From Micromonospora sp. R77 (GTDB lineage Bacteria; Actinomycetota; Actinomycetes; Mycobacteriales; Micromonosporaceae), in the NCBI RefSeq assembly GCF_022747945.1, contig NZ_JALDST010000001.1, positions 4,774,001 to 4,838,000 on the forward strand: a stretch of DNA of 64,000 bases, in the 5' to 3' direction. Position numbers and translations under genes: made by a program. Positions 51,525 to 61,478 of the stretch are shown piece after piece; position 1 is the stretch's first letter; the number at the start of each line of letters is the position of its first letter. The notes beneath the pieces are model-generated. The model did no database searches, was not told the origin of the DNA, and was given only the letters and a program-made list of their open reading frames with translations.

Positions 51525-52181
51525 GTGCGGATCCTCCTGGTCGAGGACGACCGTCGGGTGGCCGCCGCCCTGTCGTCCGCGCTGACCCGTCGCGGATACG
51601 AGGTGGAGCACGCCGCGACCGTCGCCGCCGCCCTGTCGGCCGCCCCCTGCGACCTGGTGCTGCTCGACCTGACCCTGCCCGACGGCGACGGCACGGACCT
51701 GTGCCGTGAGCTGCGCCGGCGCAGCAGCCAGCTGGGCATCATCGCGGTGACCGCCCGGGGCGAGGAACGCGACCGGGTGCTCGGCCTGCGGCTGGGCGCC
51801 GACGACTACGTGGTGAAGCCCTTCTCCATGGTGGAACTCCAGGCCCGGATCGAGGCGGTGCTGCGGCGGGCGTCGCACACCCTGCCGGAGCGGAACCTGA
51901 TCGAGGCGGGGGAGGTCCGGATCGACGTGGGGGGCCGCACGGTGAGCGTCTCCGGCCGGGCGGTCGCGCTGACCCGCAAGGAGTTCGACATCCTGGTGTC
52001 GCTGGCCCGGCAGCCCGGGGTGGCCGTGCCCCGCGACCGGATCCTGCTCGACGTCTGGGGCACCACCTGGGCGGACCGGCACACCGTCGAGGTGCACGTG
52101 GGTTCGCTGCGCGGCAAGCTCGGCGACGCCACCCTGGTGGAGACCGTCCGTGGCGTCGGGTACCGGCTCCGCGGCGAGTGA
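51525..52181 (+). CDS. OmpR-family response regulator
   Basis: A 218-residue two-component regulator from GTG 51525 (GGGAG upstream). The receiver has ILLVEDDRRVAAALSSAL with the acidic pair Asp8-Asp9, phospho-acceptor Asp48 in LVLLDLTLPDGDG, and the switch lysine in DDYVVKPFSMVELQAR. The C-terminal winged helix reads VALTRKEFDILVSLARQPG, DVWGTTWADRHTVEVHVGSL and LVETVRGVGYRLRGE. The sensor kinase follows 9 bases after the stop. The target genes are unknown; the convergent TAXI lipoprotein gene is the nearest candidate partner. Confidence 0.9.
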   Translation: MRILLVEDDRRVAAALSSALTRRGYEVEHAATVAAALSAAPCDLVLLDLTLPDGDGTDLCRELRRRSSQLGIIAVTARGEERDRVLGLRLGADDYVVKPFSMVELQARIEAVLRRASHTLPERNLIEAGEVRIDVGGRTVSVSGRAVALTRKEFDILVSLARQPGVAVPRDRILLDVWGTTWADRHTVEVHVGSLRGKLGDATLVETVRGVGYRLRGE

Positions 52182-52190
52182 GGAGACCGG

Positions 52191-53633
52191 GTGCGTCGTC
52201 GGCTGGTGATCAGCTATCTGCTGCTGATGGTGTTGGTGCTGCTGGCGTTGGAGACGCCGCTGGCCGCCACCCTGACCTCCCGGGAGACCGACCGGGTCCG
52301 CGCCGACCGGCTCGCCGACGCGACCCGTTTCGCGTCGCTCGCCGGTCCCGCGCTGCGCGGCGGGGTGCCCGGTCCGCTCGCCGGTGAGCTGGGCGCCTAC
52401 GACGACCTGTACGGCATCGGCGCCGCCGTGGTCGACCGGGACCGGCGTACCGTGGTCGCCTCCACCGGCTGGCGCCCCGGGCCGGGCACCGCGTCGGCGC
52501 TGGACATGGCCCTGGCCGGGCAGCAGTTCAGCCGGCCCGACTCGGTCTGGCCGTGGGTGGACGGCCCGCTCGTGGTGGCCGTGCCGATCAACGACGGTGG
52601 CGAGGTGCTCGGCGCCGTGGTCACCACCACCCCCGCCGACAAGGTCCGGCGTACCGTCACCGCCTGGTGGCTGCTGCTCGCCGTGATCGGACTGATCGCC
52701 GTGTCGGCCTGCCTCGCCACCGCGTTCGGCCTGGCCGGCTGGGTGCTGCGGCCGGTCACCGAGCTGGACGCGGTGACCCACGAGATCGCCGAGGGCGACC
52801 GGGGCGCCCGGGTACGACCCCGGCTGGGCCCGCCGGAACTTCGCCGGTTGGCCGCCAGCTTCAACAACATGGCCGACGTGGTCTCCGACGTGATGGACCG
52901 GCAACGCGCCTTCGTCGCGCACGCCAGTCACCAGCTGCGCAACCCGCTCACCGCGCTGCGGCTGCGGGTGGAGGAGCTGGGCCCCAGCCTCAGCGACGCG
53001 GACGGGCGGGCCGAGCACCAGTTGGCGCTGGAGGAGACCGACCGGCTGGCCAAGGTGCTCGACGCGCTGCTCACCCTGGCCCGGGCCGAACGGGAGGAGA
53101 ACCAGCGGGTCACCGTGGACGCGGTCGCGGTGGCCGCCTCCCGGGTGGCCGCCTGGGAACCGCTGGCCCGCCGCAGCTCGATCGCCCTGCGGTTGGTCGC
53201 CGACGACGCGCCCGCGTACGCCCGGACCGTACCCACCGCCATCGACCAGGCCCTCGACGCGCTGATCGACAACGCGGTGAAGTTCAGCGGGGACACCGGC
53301 GAGGTGACGGTGACCGTACGGCCCGCCGACGGGGGCATCGCCCTCGCGGTCCGGGACACCGGCCCGGGCATGACCGCCAGCCAGCTCGGCCAGGCCACCG
53401 AGCGGTTCTGGCGGGCGCCGGAGGTGCAGAACGTCGACGGTGCCGGACTCGGACTGACCATCGTCGCGGTGCTGGTGGACGCCTCGGACGGCCGGTTGAC
53501 CATGCGCGCGGGTGAGCCCTGCGGCCTGGTCGCCGAACTCTGGTTCCCCGCGCCCGACCCGGTCGACCCGTCGGACGACCCGGTGCTGCCCGGCCCGCGC
53601 CTGGCTGCCGACGCCCCGGCGTCCGTCGACTGA
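52191..53633 (+). CDS. Membrane sensor histidine kinase
   Basis: A 480-residue kinase from GTG 52191 with GAGGAGA upstream. The first span is residues 5-28, the extracellular sensor domain about 30-155, and the second span about 158-183. A HAMP domain (VLRPVTELDAVTHEIAEGDR) follows, then the dimerisation helix with phospho-acceptor His247 in FVAHASHQLRNPLTALRLRV. The ATPase has DNAVKFSGDTG (N box), DTGPGMTASQLG (G1) and GAGLGLTIVAVLV (G2). It forms an operon with the response regulator. The ligand is unknown. Sensors paired with TAXI/TctC-type binding proteins often read small carboxylates. Confidence 0.9.
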   Translation: MRRRLVISYLLLMVLVLLALETPLAATLTSRETDRVRADRLADATRFASLAGPALRGGVPGPLAGELGAYDDLYGIGAAVVDRDRRTVVASTGWRPGPGTASALDMALAGQQFSRPDSVWPWVDGPLVVAVPINDGGEVLGAVVTTTPADKVRRTVTAWWLLLAVIGLIAVSACLATAFGLAGWVLRPVTELDAVTHEIAEGDRGARVRPRLGPPELRRLAASFNNMADVVSDVMDRQRAFVAHASHQLRNPLTALRLRVEELGPSLSDADGRAEHQLALEETDRLAKVLDALLTLARAEREENQRVTVDAVAVAASRVAAWEPLARRSSIALRLVADDAPAYARTVPTAIDQALDALIDNAVKFSGDTGEVTVTVRPADGGIALAVRDTGPGMTASQLGQATERFWRAPEVQNVDGAGLGLTIVAVLVDASDGRLTMRAGEPCGLVAELWFPAPDPVDPSDDPVLPGPRLAADAPASVD

Positions 53634-53636
53634 CCG

Positions 53637-54599
53637 TCAGGGCTTCGTCGCGCGGTACCAGTCGGCCGCCCCCGGATGCAGCGGCAGCGGGGTGGTCACG
53701 ATCGCCGAGCGGGGGCTCATCCGCCCGGCCGCCGGATGCGCGGCGGCCAGTTCCGTCCGGCGGTCCATCAGCAGCCGGGTCACGTCGCGGACCAGCGACG
53801 CGGGCAGGTCGGCGCGGACGATCAGGTAGTTCGGGTTCGCCACGGTGCTCACCGGTTCCAGGCCGTACACCGACCGGGGCACGTCCCGGGTCACGTAGAC
53901 CTCGCCGTAGCGGCGGCGCAGCGGCTCGGTCCACTCGCCCAGGTCGACGATCCGGACGGGGGTGGCGGCCACCAACTGGTCGACGCCGCGCACCGGCAGT
54001 CCGCCGGAGAAGAAGAACGCGTCGATCCGGCCGGCGCGCAGCGCCGCCACCGAGTCGTCCAACCCGAGGTGTTCCTGGGCCACCTGGCCGTCCTCCAGCC
54101 GGGCCACGGTCAGCAGCCGGGTGGCGGTGACCTCGGTGCCCGAGCCGACGGCGCCCACCGAGACCCGCCGGCCGCGCAGGTCGGCCAGGGTGCGGATCGG
54201 CCCACCGCCGACGGTGACCAGGTGCAGCAGGTCGTCGTAGACCCGGGCCACGGCCAGCACGCTGGGGTGCTCGGGCGGCGTGGCCGGCAGCACGTCGGCC
54301 TGGGTGAACCCCAGCTCGGCCTGGCCGGAGCCGACCAGCCGGACGTTCTGCGCCGACGCGGCGGTGACCACCACGCTGGCCCGTACCCCGGGCAGTTCCC
54401 GGTTGAGGATCGCGGCCAGCGACTGGCCGAAGGCGTGGTAGACGGCGGTCGGGCTGCCGGTGGCGATCCGGATCTGCACCGGCGCGGCCCGCTCGTCCCG
54501 GCACCCGGCGAGCCCGGACAGGGCGGCCACCAGCACCAACAGCAGCGCCACTGGGCCGGCGGCCCGGCGCCGGCCGCGGGGAGACCAGCCACGACTCAC
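53637..54599 (-). CDS. TAXI-family solute-binding lipoprotein without adjacent permease
   Basis: A 320-residue lipoprotein. From GTG 54599 it has a basic N-terminus, a hydrophobic stretch and a lipobox ending at Cys33 (LSGLAGC). The mature part is a TRAP-transporter-associated extracytoplasmic protein of the TAXI type: QIRIATGSPTAVYHAFGQSL, VVTAASAQNVRLVGSGQAEL, LADLRGRRVSVGAVGSGTEV and GRIDAFFFSGGLPVRGV. TAXI proteins normally feed a fused TRAP permease, but none is in the window. It converges on the two-component genes with only 3 bases between stops, so it may work as a signal receptor for the kinase. Confidence 0.85.
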   Translation of the reverse strand: MSRGWSPRGRRRAAGPVALLLVLVAALSGLAGCRDERAAPVQIRIATGSPTAVYHAFGQSLAAILNRELPGVRASVVVTAASAQNVRLVGSGQAELGFTQADVLPATPPEHPSVLAVARVYDDLLHLVTVGGGPIRTLADLRGRRVSVGAVGSGTEVTATRLLTVARLEDGQVAQEHLGLDDSVAALRAGRIDAFFFSGGLPVRGVDQLVAATPVRIVDLGEWTEPLRRRYGEVYVTRDVPRSVYGLEPVSTVANPNYLIVRADLPASLVRDVTRLLMDRRTELAAAHPAAGRMSPRSAIVTTPLPLHPGAADWYRATKP

Positions 54600-55411
54600 G
54601 GGCTGCACTGTGCGCCGTGCGGGGCCGCGCGCAAGCCACCGGACGGCGGACCCGGACGCAGCCGGTCGGCCCCCGGTAGCGGTCGGTGACCGGCCGGTCC
54701 GCCGGCACAGGCGCGGCCCGGATCGCGGAAGAGAACCGCCGGCCGGCTCAGCAGGCCGGTGCGGGGGCGAGGCGGCGCTGTCCAGGATCCGGTCCCGGTG
54801 CGGGCCGTTCGCGACCCCACCACGCGCGGCCGGCGCGACCGCAGCACGGCGGGCACGTCGAGCAGCGCTGCGCTGCGGACCAGCACCGCGGCCAGCTCCC
54901 GGTCGGCGAGCCGGATGCCGAGGATGTGCCGGCGGACGTGCCGGCCGCCGGCCAGCAGCGCGGACCGCCAGGCTGCGGCGGCCAGTCGGGGACGCCATAC
55001 CCGACGGGCGGTGGACGCGCCGGCCACCGAACCGCTCAGCAGCTCGCGGCGGCCCTGCCGCCACCCCGTCTCCAGCAGGGTCGCGTACGTCGCCCGGTGC
55101 TCCCGGGGCACGTACAGCCGGTGCAGCTCGAAGCGGCGGCGCAGGCCGCCGGTGGTCGTCTCGTGCGTCACCGGCACGTCCAGCCGGTCGAGCAGCTGGC
55201 GCATCCGCTGCGCCGCGTCCTCCCGGTTGAACTCGGCGACGCCACCCCGGTAGGTGCCGCCGGCCGGCCAGCGGGGGTCGGTGGGCGGCGGCGGGGTGCA
55301 GCGCACCAGGCAGGCCACCTCGAACGCGTCGGCCAGGGTCAGCCAGTCCAGCGGGGGCGGGACGGACGACGGGCGGGGCCGGTCGAGCAGGGGGGTGGTG
55401 TCGAGGGCCAT
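54596..55411 (-). CDS. Hypothetical protein with faint WhiA/LAGLIDADG-like character
   Basis: ATG 55411 is preceded by GAGGAGGAG, a strong ribosome site. Residues 60-195 read as one compact, charged domain: MRQLLDRLDVPVTHETTTGG, then LRRRFELHRLYVPREH, and AAAWRSALLAGGRHVRRHIL followed by GIRLADRELAAVLVRSAALL. The AAWR-x-ALLAGG segment followed by a second helix with RSAALLDVPA resembles the repeat of WhiA-like LAGLIDADG proteins, but the match is weak and from memory. After about residue 200 the sequence becomes low-complexity, and the true C-terminus may lie in another frame. It overlaps the TAXI start by four bases. Function unassigned. Confidence 0.55.
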   Translation of the reverse strand: MALDTTPLLDRPRPSSVPPPLDWLTLADAFEVACLVRCTPPPPTDPRWPAGGTYRGGVAEFNREDAAQRMRQLLDRLDVPVTHETTTGGLRRRFELHRLYVPREHRATYATLLETGWRQGRRELLSGSVAGASTARRVWRPRLAAAAWRSALLAGGRHVRRHILGIRLADRELAAVLVRSAALLDVPAVLRSRRPRVVGSRTARTGTGSWTAPPRPRTGLLSRPAVLFRDPGRACAGGPAGHRPLPGADRLRPGPPSGGLRAAPHGAQCSP

Positions 55412-55506
55412 CGGACCGCTCCTCCTCGGCTACGGGGTACCCCTACCGTGGCCCGGACGCCGGTGCGAGGAAACGGCTGCGCACCAGCCTTGAGCAAAAT
55501 TTGCGC

Positions 55507-56306
55507 CTACAGCTCGGTCACCACGACGTCGAGCTGGCGGGGTCGACCGGCGGCCGTGGGCTGCTCCTGCACCGCGTACTTCAGCTCGCGCAGCGCACCG
55601 ACCAGCGCGTCCGCGCTGCGCGGCCGGACACCGGCGGTGAGCAGGTCGCGCACCAGCCGGCCCTTGGTCGCCTTGTTGAAGTGGCTGACCACCGACCGGG
55701 TGGGCACCCCGTCGACGTCCCGCTCGTGCAGCACCCGGACGGTCACCGTGCGGTCGGCCAGCTCCCCGCGCGGCGTCCACGTCGCCGCGTACGCGCCGGA
55801 GCGCAGGTCCAGCACCGGGCCGTTGCCGGCCGCCGCCACCAGCGCCGGGGCCAGCGCCCGCCGCCAGTACGCCGCCGACAGCGGCCCCACCCCGGGCAGC
55901 CGCGCCCCGATCGGGCAGCGGTAGGGCGGGATCCGGTCGGTGAGGCGTACCGCGCCCCAGAGACCGGAGGAGATCAGCACCGAGCGGCGGGCCAGCCGCT
56001 CCGCCGCGGGCGGCAGCGAGGCCAGGTCGAGCGCCTCGTAGAGCACCCCGGTGTAGATCCGCCCGGCCGGTGCGGTGGCCGCCTCCTCAGCCGCGCGTTG
56101 CGGCGCAGCTCGTCGCGCTGGCCCTCGCTCAACCCGAGCGCCGCCAGCGCGGCGGCGGGGTCCGGGCCGGCGCCGAGCGCCACCAGCGCGGTCAGCACCT
56201 CGTCCCGGGCCGGGTTCAGCTCCGGCAGGGACAGCCGGGACGCATCGAGGCGACGGCCGGTGCCGGCGTCGGCCTTCCCCTCGGAGGGCGGCAGCAGGAT
56301 GAGCAC
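55507..56306 (-). CDS. yaaA: YaaA/DUF328 peroxide-response protein, one frame break
   Basis: YaaA lowers free iron during peroxide stress in E. coli. The N-terminus at 56306 reads MLILLPPSEGKADAGTGRRL, the family hallmark. Near 56090 one base appears to be missing; the rest continues in another frame as MLYEALDLASLPPAAERLAR, SSGLWGAVRLTDRIPPYRCP and the conserved VSHFNKATKGRLVRDLLTAG. The corrected protein is about 266 residues, a normal YaaA length (about 250-260). Monocistronic, 22 bases downstream of the membrane-protein stop on the same strand. Confidence 0.8.
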
Positions 56307-56328
56307 CCGCAGAGCGTACGACCCGGGC

Positions 56329-57974
56329 TCAGCGCCACGGCCGCACGGCCGTCTCCGGGTGGTACACCCGATAGCCGGCGACCTCGGCCACCACGGCGGC
56401 GTCGGCCCGGTCGCCGAGCAGCCGGCGCAGCCCTCGCTCCGCCGACGAGCCGGCCGCCAGCACGTAACCCGGCCGCGGCGCCCGCGCCACCCGTCGCCAG
56501 TACGCCGGGTAGCGGTTCTGCCCCGGGAGCAGGTTGCCGTCGAGCACCCCGCAGACCACCGCCTCCCCGGTGTCGAAGACCAGCCGGTGACAGGTCCAGT
56601 AGTCGGTGTAGACCTCCCGCAGGCCGGCCCGGCGCACTGCGGCGGCCAACTCCCGGGCCCGGCCCTCCTCGGCGCGCAGCGACCCGACGGAGGCCACGAA
56701 GGCTCCGGTGGCGACCAGCGCGGTGGCGGTCAGCGCGGCCAGCACCGCCGCCGCCAGCACTCCGCCCAGCCGCCCCGCCCCGGAGACCGGCCCGCGCCCC
56801 GCCCGCGGGCCGGGTCCCGTCCCGCGCCGGGTCCGGCGCGGCGGGCCGCCGACCACAGCGGCCAGAGCACCGCCGGCAGGGAGATCTGCAGCACCGACAG
56901 GTAGCGGGCGTTGCCCAGCGGGTCGGTCGCGGCGAGCGGACTGCGGACGTACGCCAGCAGGGTCAGCCCGGCGCCGGCGACCAGCGCGAGCTGCGCGACG
57001 GCCCGGACCCGGCCGGCGCTGTCGGCGGCCCGCCGGTAGGCGAGCAGCCCGAGCCCGGCGGCCGCCGCCAGCAGCACCGGGTAGAGCAGCCCGAGCCACT
57101 CCTGCCACCGGGCGCAGCCGCCCATCGGGCAGAGACCGGTCGCCAGCGGCACCCCCTCCAGCAGCCCGCCGTGCAGCCGGTCCGACCAGGGGGGCGTCGC
57201 ACCCGCCCGGGTGCTGATCTCCCGGAACACCGACAGCGAGTCCTGCCCCGCCGGGGCCACCACGTTGTCCTTGATCATCGGGGCGACGCCGATCAGGAAC
57301 CCGGCCACCAGCAGCACCCCCGGCCAGCCCACCAACTCCCGGGGCGCCGCCCACACCAGCACCACCCCGGCCACCGCCAGATAGGGCACGATCAGCCAGT
57401 CCGACCAGAGCGCCACCCCGGCGAGCAGCCCGAACAGGCCGCTGGCCAACCAGCGGTGCCCGATCCGCCGCTCCGCCAGCCCGACCGCGATCAGCAGCAT
57501 CGCCACCACCGCCGGCTTCACCTCCGGCCGACCGCCCACCACGGTGAGCTGGTCCCGGACCACCCGCTCCGACCCCAGCGCCAGCAGCCCGACCACGAAG
57601 GCGGCGAACCAGGGGGAGAAGAGCCGGCGGGTCAGCCGGTAGGTCAACCAGACGAAGAGGGCGTACAGCGCCAGCAGCGGCAGCCGCAGCACCGGCCAGC
57701 TCGGCCCGGCCAACCCCACCAGCGGGGCCGCGAGATAGGACTCCAGCATGCCCATGTAGCGCTGGCCGTACAGGAAGACCGGCCGCTCCCCGTTCCCGGC
57801 GATGTGCAGCGCGGCCAGCCCGAAGGTCGCCTCGTCGCTGTTCGAGGTGGGCAGCGTGAACAGCGTCAGGACCAGCCGGTAACCCACCCCGGCGAAGCCG
57901 AGCAGCAGCGCCACCAGCGCCGGCCGGTCGAGCGTGGGCCGCCACCGCCCCGGTTGCCGCACTGGTGTCGACAC
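56329..57974 (-). CDS. Multi-pass membrane protein, GT-C/GT39-like, one frame break
   Basis: From GTG 57974 (VSTPVRQPGRWRPTLDRPAL) the protein has about ten membrane spans. The first loop, FTLPTSNSDEATFGLAALHI, carries an acidic pair as in GT-C (GT39/ArnT-like) glycosyltransferases. Other segments are YGQRYMGMLESYLAAPLVGL and SERVVRDQLTVVGGRPEVKP. Near 56810 the coding signal changes frame and continues as GVLAAAVLAALTATALVATG, with the soluble end YTDYWTCHRLVFDTGEAVVC. The corrected length is about 548 residues. Probably a polyprenyl-linked sugar transferase, but the family is only inferred from topology and the acidic loop. Confidence 0.65.
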
Positions 57975-58154
57975 GACCAACGCCCCCGTCGTCGCCTGCG
58001 ACCGCAGTTTTTCACGCCGCGTCCGGGCGCGATCAGCTTTTCGCCACGTGACCGGCGGGCGGTCGCGTCCGGCTCCTCCCGCGGCCGGCGGCGGCCCGGG
58101 TCGGCCCGGTCCACTCGCGTGGCCGGTGTCGGCCGCGTGTGGCAGGGTTGCAGC

Positions 58155-59195
58155 GTGCCACCCACACCCGCCGGAGAACTCGCCGTACCGCAGCTGCACC
58201 GGGCCGCGCGCATCGAGGACGCCGTCCACGCCCTGGTGGAGCGGCGGCTGCGGCGCACCGGCTGGCAACCCAACATCGTCGCGTACGCCGGCTACGGCGG
58301 CCCCGGCTGGGCGCGGGTGCTCTGCCGGGTGCTGCTGGGCCGCCCGGACACCCGACGCCAGGGCCGGCTGGACAAGGTGCGGGGCTGGCGCAGCTTCGCC
58401 ACCCTGCCCGCCAAGCACGTCACCGTCACCATCGAGGCCGGCGGGGTACGCCACGAGGCCACCGCCGACCGCAGCGGCTTCGTCGACGCCGTCATCGAGG
58501 CCGACTTCGCCCCCGGCTGGGGCTCCGTACGCCTCAGCGTCCCCGACGCCGAACCGGTCGAGGCCCTGGTCCGCATCCTCGACCCGAACGTCCGCTTCGG
58601 CATCCTCTCCGACATCGACGACACGGTCATGGTGACCGCGCTGCCCCGGCCGATGCTCGCCGCGTGGAACACCTTCGTCCTCGACGAGCACGCCCGCAAC
58701 GCCGTCCCCGGCATGGCCGTGCTCTACGAGCGCCTGGTCACCGCGCACCCCGGCGCGCCCGTCTTCTACCTCTCCACCGGGGCGTGGAACGTCGCCCCGA
58801 CGCTGACCCGCTTCCTGTCCCGGCACCTCTACCCGGCCGGGCCGCTGCTGCTCACCGACTGGGGGCCGACGGCCGACCGCTGGTTCCGCAGCGGCCGGGA
58901 GCACAAGCGGGCCACCCTGGCCCGGCTGGCCCGCGAGTTCCCCGACGTACGCTGGCTGCTGATCGGCGACGACGGGCAGCACGACCCGGAGATCTACCGC
59001 GAGTTCACCGCCGCCCACCCGGACAACGTGGCCGGCGTGGCGATCCGCCGGCTCTCCCCGACCCAGTCGGTGCTCGCCGGTAGCCTCCCCGCCCCCGCCG
59101 AGCGCCCCTCCTCCGGCCCGGTCGGCCAGAAGTGGCTCTCCGCCCCCGACGGTGCCGGCCTGTGGAAACTCATGCGCGACGCCGGCCTCGTCTGA
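58155..59195 (+). CDS. App1-type phosphatase domain protein (DUF2183)
   Basis: A 346-residue protein from GTG 58155 (VPPTPAGELAVPQLHRAARI). The HAD-like phosphatase motif FGILSDIDDTVMVTALPR (DxDDT) and YLSTGAWNVAPTLTRFLSRH, LLTDWGPTADRWFRSGREHK, and LIGDDGQHDPEIYREF match the App1/DUF2183 family, whose yeast member dephosphorylates phosphatidic acid. The N-terminal 150 residues contain the family phrase NIVAYAGYGGPGWARVLCRV and a beta domain. There is no signal peptide, so it is probably cytoplasmic. Monocistronic and divergent from the membrane protein gene. Confidence 0.85.
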   Translation: MPPTPAGELAVPQLHRAARIEDAVHALVERRLRRTGWQPNIVAYAGYGGPGWARVLCRVLLGRPDTRRQGRLDKVRGWRSFATLPAKHVTVTIEAGGVRHEATADRSGFVDAVIEADFAPGWGSVRLSVPDAEPVEALVRILDPNVRFGILSDIDDTVMVTALPRPMLAAWNTFVLDEHARNAVPGMAVLYERLVTAHPGAPVFYLSTGAWNVAPTLTRFLSRHLYPAGPLLLTDWGPTADRWFRSGREHKRATLARLAREFPDVRWLLIGDDGQHDPEIYREFTAAHPDNVAGVAIRRLSPTQSVLAGSLPAPAERPSSGPVGQKWLSAPDGAGLWKLMRDAGLV

Positions 59196-59264
59196 CCCAC
59201 CCCGCGCACCCCTGCCCACGCCCGTGCGCCCGGCGCCCTTGCCTATCCGGGTGCGTCCCGCCCC

Positions 59265-59342
59265 AAGATCCGCACACTTTCCGGGAAATAGTCCCCTCCG
59301 GGCGATCGGAAGCCACTCTTTCCCGGAAAGTGTGCGGATCTT
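59265..59342. repeat. Long perfect inverted repeat between convergent genes
   Basis: Two 24-base arms (59265-59288 and 59319-59342), perfectly complementary, flank a 30-base centre. Each arm carries AAGATCCGCACACTTTCC. It lies between the App1 stop (59195) and the glgB stop (59376), so it can act as a bidirectional terminator. The arms are longer and less GC-rich than the other terminators here, and the spacer is large, suggesting a repeated element or protein-binding site. Confidence 0.8.
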
Positions 59343-59375
59343 CGACGCGGCGGGGCGGGGAGGGGAGGGGAGGGG

Positions 59376-61478
59376 TCAGGCGGGGCGGAGCCAGAGGACG
59401 CCGAGGGGTGGGACCCGCAGCGACGCCGACGCGACCATGCCGTGCCACGGGATGTCCTGGGCGTGCACCGCACCCAGGTTGCCCACCCCGGAGCCGCCGT
59501 AGTGCTGCGCGTCGGTGTTGATCACCTCGGTCCAGGTGCCGCCGGCCGGCAGGCCCACCCGGTAGTCCGCCAGCGGCTGGGCGGAGAAGTTCGCCACGCA
59601 GACCAGCGTCGCGCCGTCCGGGGCGATCCGGACGAACGACACCGCGTTGTTGGCGACGTCGTCCCCGGCGATCCAGCGGAACCCGGCCGGCTCGGTGTCC
59701 TGCGCCCAGAGCGCGGGGGTGTCCCGGTAGACGGCGTTCAGGTCACCGACGAGGCGCTGCACGCCGGCCCGCGCCGGATCGTGGGTCAGGTACCAGTCGA
59801 GGCCGCGCTCCTCGCTCCACTCCCGGTCGTCGGCCAGCTCGCAGCCCATGAAGAGCAGCTGCTTGCCCGGGTGCGCCCACATGTACGCCAGCAGTGCCCG
59901 GACGTTGGCCAGCCGCTGCCAGGTGTCGCCGGGCATCTTCCCGACCAGGGACCCCTTGCCGTGCACCACCTCGTCGTGGCTGATCGGCAGCACGTAGTTC
60001 TCGCTCCAGGCGTACGCCAGGGAGAAGGTGAGCTGATGGTGGTGGTGCTGCCGGTAGATCGGGTCCTTCGAGGTGTAGAGCAGGGTGTCGTGCATCCAGC
60101 CCATGTTCCACTTGAACCCGAAGCCCAGCCCGCCGTCGGCGGTGGGACGGGTGACGCCGGGCCAGGCGGTGGACTCCTCGGCGATCATCACCACCCCGGC
60201 GTGGTGCTTGTAGACGGTGGCGTTGACCTCCTGGAGGAACGCGATCGCCTCCAGGTTCTCCCGGCCGCCGTGCACGTTCGGCACCCACTGCCCCTCCTGG
60301 CGGGAATAGTCCAGGTAGAGCATCGAGGCGACCGCGTCGACCCGCAGCCCGTCGACGTGGAACTCGTCCAGCCAGTAGAGGGCGTTGGCGACCAGGAAGT
60401 TGCGCACCTCGTGCCGGCCGAAGTCGAAGACGTACGTGCCCCAGTCGGGGTGCTCGCCGCGGCGCGGGTCGGGGTGCTCGTAGAGCGGGGTGCCGTCGAA
60501 GCGGGCCAGGGCCCACTCGTCCTTGGGGAAGTGCGCGGGCACCCAGTCGAGGATGACGCCAATCCCGGCCCGGTGCAGGGTGTCCACCAGGTGCCGGAAC
60601 TCGTCCGGGTCGCCGAACCGGGACGTGGGGGAGTAGTAGCCGGTGACCTGGTAGCCCCAGGAACCGCCGAACGGGTGCTCCATCACCGGCAGGAACTCCA
60701 CGTGCGTGAAGCCCAGCTCGGTCACGTATGCGGTGAGCTGCTCGGCCAGCTCCCGGTAGCTCAGGCCGGGCCGCCACGAGCCGAGGTGCACCTCGTACAC
60801 GCTCATCGGCTCCTGGTGCGGCTGCCGTCGGGCCCGCCGCTCCAGCCAGGCTGCGTCCTGCCACTCGTACGTCGAGTGGTGCACCACCGACGCGGTGGCC
60901 GGCGGCACCTCCGCGTACGCCGCCATGGGGTCGGCCTTGTCCCGCCACCGCCCGTCGGCGCCGAGGATGCGGTACTTGTAGCGGGCCCCGGCGTGCGCGT
61001 CCGGGACGAAGAGCTCCCACACGCCGCTGGAGCCGAGGCAGCGCATCGGCCAGCCGTCGTCCGGGCCCCAGCCGGTGAAGTCGCCGACCACCCGCACGCC
61101 GCGCGCGTTGGGCGCCCAGACGGTGAACGCGACGCCCTCGTCGAAGACCCGCGCGCCGAGCGCCTCCCAGAGCCGCTCGTGCCGCCCCTCGCCGATCAGG
61201 TGCAGGTCCAGGTCGCCGAGGGTGGGCGGATAGCGGTACGGCTCGTCGCGCGTGGTCCCGTCCACCTCGACCCGGTAGTCGAGCACCTCGCCCGGCACGG
61301 TCGCCTCGAAGACGCCCACGTCGTGCACCCGCTTCATCGGGTGCCGCTCGCCGTCGACCACGACGGCCACGTCACCGGCGCCCCGGCGCATCGTGCGGAT
61401 GGTGGTGCGCCCGTCGGCCGGGTGCGCGCCGAGCACGGCGTGCGGGTCGTGCGTCTCGCCGGCGATCAGCTGGTCCAT
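59376..61478 (-). CDS. glgB: 1,4-alpha-glucan branching enzyme
   Basis: A 700-residue GH13 enzyme that forms alpha-1,6 branches. ATG 61478 lies 13 bases inside the end of glgE. Domain order: an N-terminal CBM48-like module ([20 protein letters not shown] and [20 protein letters not shown]), a (beta/alpha)8 barrel with nucleophile Asp381 in [16 protein letters not shown], acid/base Glu434 in [12 protein letters not shown] and Asp502 in [13 protein letters not shown], then an all-beta C-terminal domain. With GlgE it builds branched alpha-glucan from maltose 1-phosphate. Confidence 0.95.
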   Translation of the reverse strand: MDQLIAGETHDPHAVLGAHPADGRTTIRTMRRGAGDVAVVVDGERHPMKRVHDVGVFEATVPGEVLDYRVEVDGTTRDEPYRYPPTLGDLDLHLIGEGRHERLWEALGARVFDEGVAFTVWAPNARGVRVVGDFTGWGPDDGWPMRCLGSSGVWELFVPDAHAGARYKYRILGADGRWRDKADPMAAYAEVPPATASVVHHSTYEWQDAAWLERRARRQPHQEPMSVYEVHLGSWRPGLSYRELAEQLTAYVTELGFTHVEFLPVMEHPFGGSWGYQVTGYYSPTSRFGDPDEFRHLVDTLHRAGIGVILDWVPAHFPKDEWALARFDGTPLYEHPDPRRGEHPDWGTYVFDFGRHEVRNFLVANALYWLDEFHVDGLRVDAVASMLYLDYSRQEGQWVPNVHGGRENLEAIAFLQEVNATVYKHHAGVVMIAEESTAWPGVTRPTADGGLGFGFKWNMGWMHDTLLYTSKDPIYRQHHHHQLTFSLAYAWSENYVLPISHDEVVHGKGSLVGKMPGDTWQRLANVRALLAYMWAHPGKQLLFMGCELADDREWSEERGLDWYLTHDPARAGVQRLVGDLNAVYRDTPALWAQDTEPAGFRWIAGDDVANNAVSFVRIAPDGATLVCVANFSAQPLADYRVGLPAGGTWTEVINTDAQHYGGSGVGNLGAVHAQDIPWHGMVASASLRVPPLGVLWLRPA

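Noticed and set aside
56070..58154. Long in-frame extension upstream of the App1 gene
   Set aside because: Its translation is low-complexity Pro/Arg/Gln and antisense to the membrane protein; App1-family sequence begins at GTG 58155.
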